A stretch of DNA of 64,000 nt, taken from Motacilla alba alba. Lineage: Eukaryota; Chordata; Aves; Passeriformes; Motacillidae. Below, in pieces: positions 58,426-64,000 of the stretch; position 1 is the stretch's first letter; the number at the start of each line of letters is the position of its first letter. Under the pieces are notes generated by a model. The model had not been told where the DNA came from, searched no databases, and worked only from the letters and a program-made list of their open reading frames with translations. The stretch covers positions 7,297,501 through 7,361,500 of the forward strand of contig NC_052028.1 of NCBI RefSeq assembly GCF_015832195.1, given 5' to 3'. A program made the translations under genes and the position numbers.

Positions 58426-59400
58426 TGAAAAGAAAAGCAGAAGTTAGTGAAGTTATATGTTTTCATGTCATCACCCAGAAGTACAGATGAATTTCATCTC
58501 ATATCAGGAAACTTGAAGGCTTCCCCCACCTTTTTTTTTGTGTTTTGTGTTCATACTTGCCAATCATTGAACTGTTTTTTTGAGGTGATAATGAATGTAC
58601 AAGGTCTATGTTTCCTAACAATTTCTGAGGATTCTACATTATCCGGATGGCTGTCAGGAGATTCCATTCAGGACAGCAGCTCCAAATCCAGTAAAACCAG
58701 TAATACTGCACTCTGAATTCACCAAGGAAACAAGTACCTACGAAAGGCAGTTTTCACAATCAGCAGCCTAAAATGGCTTAATATTTGCACATAATCTTAA
58801 AATAGGGATCCAGGATATGTTCATATCACATGAATTTTGCCTTACTAGTACATGATCGTTTCTTGAAGACAAAGTTTCATTGTTTCTATTAAATGTTTAG
58901 TAACTGCAATGTGAACTAAGTGCCAGACCAGGGTAGTCTCATTGCATAAATGAATAATGGGATGAAAAGGAAAATGGTTTAAGAAAAAAACCTATGTGGG
59001 AAATGTAGCAAAACTCTGACAGCTTTGTATGTACAGTATTAGTAGAAGGGAAATAGTTAGAAATATTTTTGCAGCTTGTATTTAAAAAAAAAAAAAGAAG
59101 GCATATAGTTGTGCATTATGAGAATCTTTTTAATGTCCCTTCAGTTTTCCTTTAAAGACAAGAGTAAATTTTTTTGAGCAAAATAGAAGGTTTTAAATAG
59201 TAGAAAATTTTAAAAAAATTTTAAAAATATAATTACTGTAATATTCTTTAAAAGGCTTGAAGATAGGTAGGAATAGGTAGTTTGCCAAGAATCTTGGGAA
59301 GGATGTGTGGGTGGGTGTGTGTGTGCATCTGTGTTTTTTAGTCTTATTTGATAAGGAGTTGTTTCTTTAAAGAAAAAACATTGCAAAATGTAGTGCTTAC

Positions 59401-59541
59401 AATGTTTAAGAAATCAATTGGTGTTTCTGTGTAAAGATCCCACTGAAGCTTATCCAGTATAATTCTTTCCATTCTCAAGATCTCGGCTGGAGAGTGTTTA
59501 CATCTGCTCTGCACCGCTAGCGTCTGCACTGATGGTATTAC
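59401..59541 (-). pseudogene. CCNI2: CCNI2 exon 4 (end of first cyclin box)
   Basis: Acceptor TTTTTTACAG, 47 codons, donor AACATT|GTAAGC. It encodes [14 protein letters not shown] and [20 protein letters not shown], the most conserved cyclin I block. Open and correctly spliced in prediction. Confidence 0.9.
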
Positions 59542-60647
59542 CTGTAAAAAAATTTTTAAAAATTAAAAAAAAAATAAAGAAACCAACGTCCTATACAGTG
59601 CTGTGTGCGCTTCTCTGTATTGTGAAGGGATCTGACAAGCTTATGCAAGTTTATGTTAAGCAGAATGCTCATTCAGGAGATCTCATCCTAGGTACCTCCC
59701 ATCCTCCATGAAGAGTGGTCCCTGCTCAGCCCAGGACAGCTGCTGCAGACCCAGCCCACAGCAGGAATGATGCCGGGAGCCTCCCCAGTGTGGCATCAGT
59801 GATGCACCTTCCCTGCTACCACTGGCTTTGCTCAGAGTAGGCTTCCTGTCAGCCTGTTTTCAAGGCCTGCTGTGGTTGTCTTGTTTCCTGTGGTCATTGA
59901 GACAGCTTATTCTTTGTAGCTGAGAGGAAAAGTACAATAACCTCAGTGTAACACCACCTAAGAAATGCTGTGGAGAACATTCACTACCACGGTGGCTGTT
60001 TGAAGAGATGTGTATATCTGACTCCAGTTCCTGGTTTTCCTCTTGTTTTGCAAAGCAGAAGGAAGAAAAGAGGAGGAATGCAATCTGAAATGCTTTTAGC
60101 TAATGAATGTAAATGCCTGCAGAAGTCTATCACTGCATTTTTGCCATGAGAGCTATCCTGTGTAATTTCTCACTGGCTGATGACTTTTCTTTCTCATCTT
60201 GAGGAGCAGACATGAGTCAGTTCCTCACAGGGTTTGGAAACCAGTTTTGGCTCCGAGCAAACTCATCTATTTAAAGCTTCCTCTGAAGAGCCTCTGCTCT
60301 GTCACACCTGCTGTGCCCTCCCAGGAGCTGTAGCATGGGAATTGCAGCCCTCTGATGGGCATCTTGACTGTGCCCTCAGACTAAGCTGTACTGTAAGCCA
60401 TGGATTCTGAGAAGAGGAGAGAGGTTTGAGGGCAGGACAGAAACACATCCATGACATAAACAAAAACGAGTCATCCGTAAAGGCCACAATTCTTTGGGGC
60501 AACTATGAAACAGGACTGAAAATGCTACTCTCTCCTCTTGAGGACTACTTAGGGTAAACAAATTAACACTTTTTCATTATGTCCAAGTTATTGAAAGATC
60601 TGGAAACATGAACAATTTTTAGTGTGTTTAAAATGAAACATACAGAC

Positions 60648-60719
60648 CTCATCTTCATTGGTTTTTGCTGCAAGGACAAGGCAGGAAATAGCAATGTACT
60701 GCAGATATTTTAATTGGGC
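60648..60719 (-). pseudogene. CCNI2: CCNI2 exon 3
   Basis: Acceptor CTCCCTTCAG, 24 codons, donor GATGAG|GTCTGT. It encodes AQLKYLQYIAISCLVLAAKT, matching cyclin I PKYLSCIAISCFFLAAKT. No lesion. Confidence 0.9.
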
Positions 60720-60997
60720 CTGAAGGGAGAAGAAAACACTGAGTAAAGAAGATAAGAGTCTTGGGGGAAATAATTGTCACTCTGTGATACATACACAAGT
60801 TTCAAACTTTCATTTAAGTTACAGTTGCTTCTGAATTAGTTTAGCTAAAGAAGCTGGAAATAGAACAAGAAATTCAAAGTGAAGCAGAATAAATCCTCTT
60901 ATAGGTGCCATTTTTATTCATGTCTCTCACAACTTTTAGACTCTGCAATGTCACGGTATTTACACTGCAATGCTGCTCCTCACTTTCAGATATTGGT

Positions 60998-61215
60998 TCA
61001 GATTGGACTTCAGGAAGAATTTCTTCATGAAAAGGGTTATTAATATTGGAGGTGGGAGAGGGAAGTGGGAGAGTCAGCATTCCAGGGGGTGTTCAAGAAA
61101 CGACTAGATGTGGGACTTAGTACTATGGTTTAGTTGACAGGGTGGTGATCACTCAAATGTTGGACTTGATCTTAGAGGCCTTTTCCAACCTTAATGATTC
61201 TGTGATTCTATATGC
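60998..61215 (+). mobile_element. CR1 LINE 3' end
   Basis: A short copy: GGACTTCAGGAAGAATTTCT, the GTTCAAGAAACGACTAGATG block, and the terminal CTTTTCCAACCTTAATGATT with a repeated GATTCTGTGATTCTAT end. It lies in CCNI2 intron 2. Confidence 0.9.
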
Positions 61216-61488
61216 CAGTATCAGCCTAAATAGAATGGGGAGCTGCAAGGCTCAGCTCAACTCCTACCTTTGCTGTAGTTTCAGTGGCAGAAAAGGTCAA
61301 CCCCACAGTTTAATTAAAAATAGTAGTCTAGAAAACAGAATATTAAAAGTGATAATGTGAATAATTTCTGTTTAGCAGAGAAAACCAGATGAGTTCTTTG
61401 TACTTACCATAGCAGTTGGACTAAGTTCACATAAACAATTCTAATGAGGTCAGTGGAACCTCATCAAACACTCAAGTACATACATGTG

Positions 61489-61490
61489 TA

Positions 61491-61532
<42 letters not shown>
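61489..61532. repeat. (TG)n(TA)n microsatellite
   Basis: A TG run passing directly into a TA run of about 24 bases. It lies in CCNI2 intron 2. Confidence 0.95.
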
Positions 61533-61683
61533 CATTTGCTTAATGGCCTTCCCCAGGAACGACCCTGACTGCTCCCTAAATCTGCTGCCAAACATCATCC
61601 CTGCTTTGTGTATAAACTGATTACATGCTCCTTACATTCCCAGTCAGTAATCTAGGCAGGGAAAAGCTGACAGAGATCTTTAC

Positions 61684-61818
61684 CTTTACTGATTCCAGCA
61701 GCCTGTTGAAGGTGCTGGTGGCTAAGGTGAACGTTTATGGGGAAAACTGGAACTGGGAGCTGATTTCTGCAATCCAGAGAACTGTTTTTTTGTAACCTGA
61801 CAGAGAAATATCTGTGCC
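61684..61818 (-). pseudogene. CCNI2: CCNI2 exon 2, in-frame TAA
   Basis: Acceptor TTCCTTCCCCTCAG, 45 codons, donor GTAAAG|GTAAAG. It encodes GTDISLSGYKKTVLWIAEIS, SQFQFSP, stop, then TFTLATSTFNRLLESVK. It aligns without gaps to cyclin I NQNVSPS...VIQWLAKL...YPETFALASSLLDRFL. The TAA at 61,735-61,737 replaces the Glu of YPETF. Confidence 0.88.
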
Positions 61819-62954
61819 CTGAGGGGAAGGAAAAGTTAGAAGAAAAATACAGTTAGTGCTTTGATGATTTTGTTAACATATCTCCAAAGGAAGACTCAAA
61901 TCTTTTTAAGTGCTCTAATTAGCATTTTAGATGGCTGGAGGGTTGAAATTAAGGAAGTTGTCAGCTGTATCCACAGAGGGAGGGCAAGGGCACATTTTTG
62001 GAGCAGTTTAAAGCACATGTTCCACTCAGCCAGCCTCAACAGAGAAACTGGAGTCAGGAGTAGGTTTTGATTTACTCTGCAAGAGTTTTACCACCCTTGG
62101 ATTTGCTGAGTGTTGGGACCAGAGCCAGGTTTGTGACTCCCCAAAGGTACATGGCAAAATGTACTGAGTTTTTTCTTTCCTGTATTTTATTTGAAGCTGC
62201 ATTCAGGTGAAAGGGAGGACTGTGGCTGCTGTGAGAATAGCACCCAGGAGCCATGGAACATGCCTGAGCATTGTCATAGGAGAAGTAAAAAGGCCAAGCA
62301 GCTACACAGAACAGACAAGACTAAACTCCAGCTTGTTTAATATTACTCATCCCATTATCTGTTTCACTGTTTTGCTTAATCTGGTAGTAAAAGTACTAGA
62401 TAAAAAGTAGCATTTCTAGACTATTGCAAAGAAGGCTGTTAAGGCACTTCTGTGCATTCTTCCATGGTTCTGCTGCACTTACAGAAGCAGCCAAGCAAAA
62501 CTGTTTTGCATTGTATACAGAGGCCGTGGTGTCTTGTAGCTTCCTAAGGCAGCTTGGAATGGGACTGCGTTTCTGTTAGGCCTCAGTGAATTCCATCTTC
62601 TCCCACCATAACAGATGGAATTCACAGATAGTGCTGAACACAATCAGTATGTCAAATTTATGGTTTTACCATCAATTGGCTGCTCTTACCTGCTCTACCA
62701 CATTATCCCAAACTATTTCACATTTCCCTAGATTACTTTTCTGGCTGAGTCAGGGCAAAATGCAAAGCCCCTGCTTTATACAAAGCATCAATAAAATGTA
62801 AAATGGGATAAATACAGACACTCCTGCCCCTCCATTCCTTAAGCCCCATGAGGGATGACTTTTGCATTCAGGTGAATCAGATGGCATGATCAGCACTGCA
62901 TGGTTGCAGGGTCCTCTAGGGAATTCCAAAGAGGACAGGGGAGGATACCCTCAC

Positions 62955-63073
62955 AGTGGGATTCTGCAAAACTGGCACTTTCCAAATGCTGGCCTCTCTG
63001 GCTAACGCATTTTCCAGAAAAAAAAAAAAAAAAAGGCAAGTCATGAGCTCTCTATATGTCCAGGACACTTCAT
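62955..63073 (-). pseudogene. CCNI2: CCNI2 exon 1, stop at codon 11 and expanded T tract
   Basis: ATG at 63,071-63,073 opens MKCPGHIESS, then TGA (63,041-63,043) where cyclin I has Arg. Seventeen T's (63,018-63,034) replace what would be six in a frame-preserving version. After them the frame for LENALAREASIWKVPVLQNP resumes to donor ACT|GTGAGG. The exon is 119 bases; minus eleven T's it would be 36 whole codons. Confidence 0.88.
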
Positions 63074-64000
63074 GGCAGCTATTTGAGCCAGGAGGAAACT
63101 GGCTCAAACAAACAAACAAATTGGCTCAAACAAACAAAATTATAAAACAACATCCCAGCTCCTTGTGCTAAGGATGATTTCCTCTTTTGATGCCTTTCCA
63201 GTGCTGAGAAATTAAGAGCAGCCACAGGACTTGTTTGTTTGCAGACAGAGCAATCCTGATATGCATTTTCCCTGGAAGTTCCTTATGAAAGAAAATATGT
63301 CAGATGGCTGAACAGCAACACAGTCCACTTCTTCACTCCTGGGCTGTGTAATGGCTAGAGAAACCTTGGGTCAAGCAGTCCGGGTTACTCCATTTATCCT
63401 GTTTCACACATTCGGCTCTCCATTTGCCGAGCTATTACTCTGCAACCTGTTATCACCTGATTTCAAGTTTCTGGCAAATAGAGGCTTATGGTCTCCATTA
63501 AAAGGCTCTAAGTTGACTGTTCTTAGGAGGTTTATGAATTCCCAATTAAAAGTTTTCCTCAGAGCAGTTTAATCTTTGGAGATACCACTTCAGAAGTTCC
63601 CCTCTCCAGAATAGGGGGAGTATTTACAGGAAATAAACATCTCTGAACCATATCAGTACCACGTCAATGAGAACATCCAGCCTGAAACTATTTCAAGGCT
63701 TACATTTTGGTGTTTCTTTAACAACAGAAAAGAGATGTTACTAGATACAAAATTCCTGCTTTTCTTTCCAAGGAGTGGTGAATGTGGGCTTCCTCACAGT
63801 TTTTTTCGAGAAGCTCACACCATTATCTCTGCAGTTCCATTAAAAAACCCAAAGTGACATGAATCCTCTGGAAACTGCTCTACATTTCTAAGGCTGGAGC
63901 TCTGTGAGGTTTCCCTGAAAGCAGGAACCACATGAGACTAACTTCCCTTGCCACTGCGTGTCAGAGCATCCAAAGCCAGACCGCTTCACAGAGGGAGAGC
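63074..64000. other. intergenic, nothing recognised
   Basis: Upstream flank of CCNI2. There is no CpG island, unlike SOWAHA and SEPTIN8. A short CAAA-type repeat lies at 63,107-63,138. In mammals KIF3A lies beyond this side; no KIF3A exon is visible here. Confidence 0.5.

Larger units (their letters stand above)
58337..59590 (+). other. SEPTIN8: probable SEPTIN8 long-isoform 3' UTR
   Basis: AT-rich DNA after the long-isoform stop. The best polyadenylation signal I see is AATAAA at about 59,572-59,577, followed by GT-rich sequence. If used, the UTR would also run antisense over CCNI2 exon 4 (59,401-59,541). The real end is not visible. Confidence 0.4.
56876..63073 (-). pseudogene. CCNI2: CCNI2 (cyclin I2), apparently inactivated
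   Basis: Six exons align in order with cyclin I family proteins: 62955-63073, 61684-61818, 60648-60719, 59401-59541, 58156-58386 and about 56876-57333. All internal junctions are phase 0. Diagnostic peptides: MKCPG start, [95 protein letters not shown]. Synteny next to SEPTIN8 says CCNI2, not CCNI. Lesions: TGA at codon 11; a T tract grown to 17; TAA in exon 2; GG instead of AG before exon 6; the exon 6 frame stops at 57,154 while homology continues in another frame. Cyclin I proteins are atypical cyclins that activate CDK5. Intact exons 3-5 leave open a truncated product. Confidence 0.85.

Noticed and set aside
56876..63073. Calling the cyclin CCNI instead of CCNI2
   Set aside because: The peptides alone fit both, but the position beside SEPTIN8 and SOWAHA matches CCNI2. 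CCNI should lie beside SEPTIN11.
63074..64000. KIF3A expected by synteny
   Set aside because: No kinesin motor peptide on either strand in this interval.

Overview
The window is avian nuclear DNA, most likely from a songbird. The genes have introns and CpG-island promoters. CR1 LINE 3' ends occur in both orientations, and one LTR (about 32,571-32,960) matches a family I recognise from passerine genomes. Gene order matches human 5q31.1 (SOWAHA - SEPTIN8 - CCNI2), seen here as SOWAHA on the minus strand, SEPTIN8 on the plus strand and CCNI2 on the minus strand. Species and chromosome are inferences; no database was searched.

Layout: 1-4,170 is SOWAHA 3' flank and probable 3' UTR. 4,171-5,520 is the intronless SOWAHA gene, with its CpG island reaching about 5,850. 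5,850-16,400 is intergenic, with CR1 copies, LTR-like pieces and, at 14,924-15,315, a GC-rich 23-bp minisatellite. 16,918-58,336 is SEPTIN8: a first coding exon in a CpG island, a 16.9-kb first intron, eight internal coding exons at 33.8-44.9 kb, and alternative 3' ends. One terminal exon at 46,668 gives a 427-residue protein ending Lys-Lys-Asn. A distal exon at 58,171 gives a 481-residue protein with a Cys-Cys-Ser-Cys tail. 56,876-63,073, minus strand, holds a broken CCNI2 (cyclin I2). The last kilobase shows nothing I can name.

The main discovery is at 58,156-58,386. The whole coding part of the distal SEPTIN8 terminal exon (58,171-58,336) lies antisense inside a cyclin-box exon of CCNI2. 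The two frames are set so that their third codon positions coincide. Cyclin I paralogues share this exon, so the septin tail, including its probable palmitoylation cysteines, looks as if it arose by overprinting an older cyclin exon. In this bird CCNI2 carries at least five lesions elsewhere: two in-frame stops, an expanded T tract that shifts the frame, a lost splice acceptor and a frameshift in the last exon. The exon shared with SEPTIN8 is intact. The cyclin reading frame there may now be a fossil held open by selection on the septin tail.

Other points are a GC-AG intron in SEPTIN8, splice sites of the two genes interleaved within about 20 bp, four minisatellites, and an LTR followed by a tRNA-Trp-like primer binding site.
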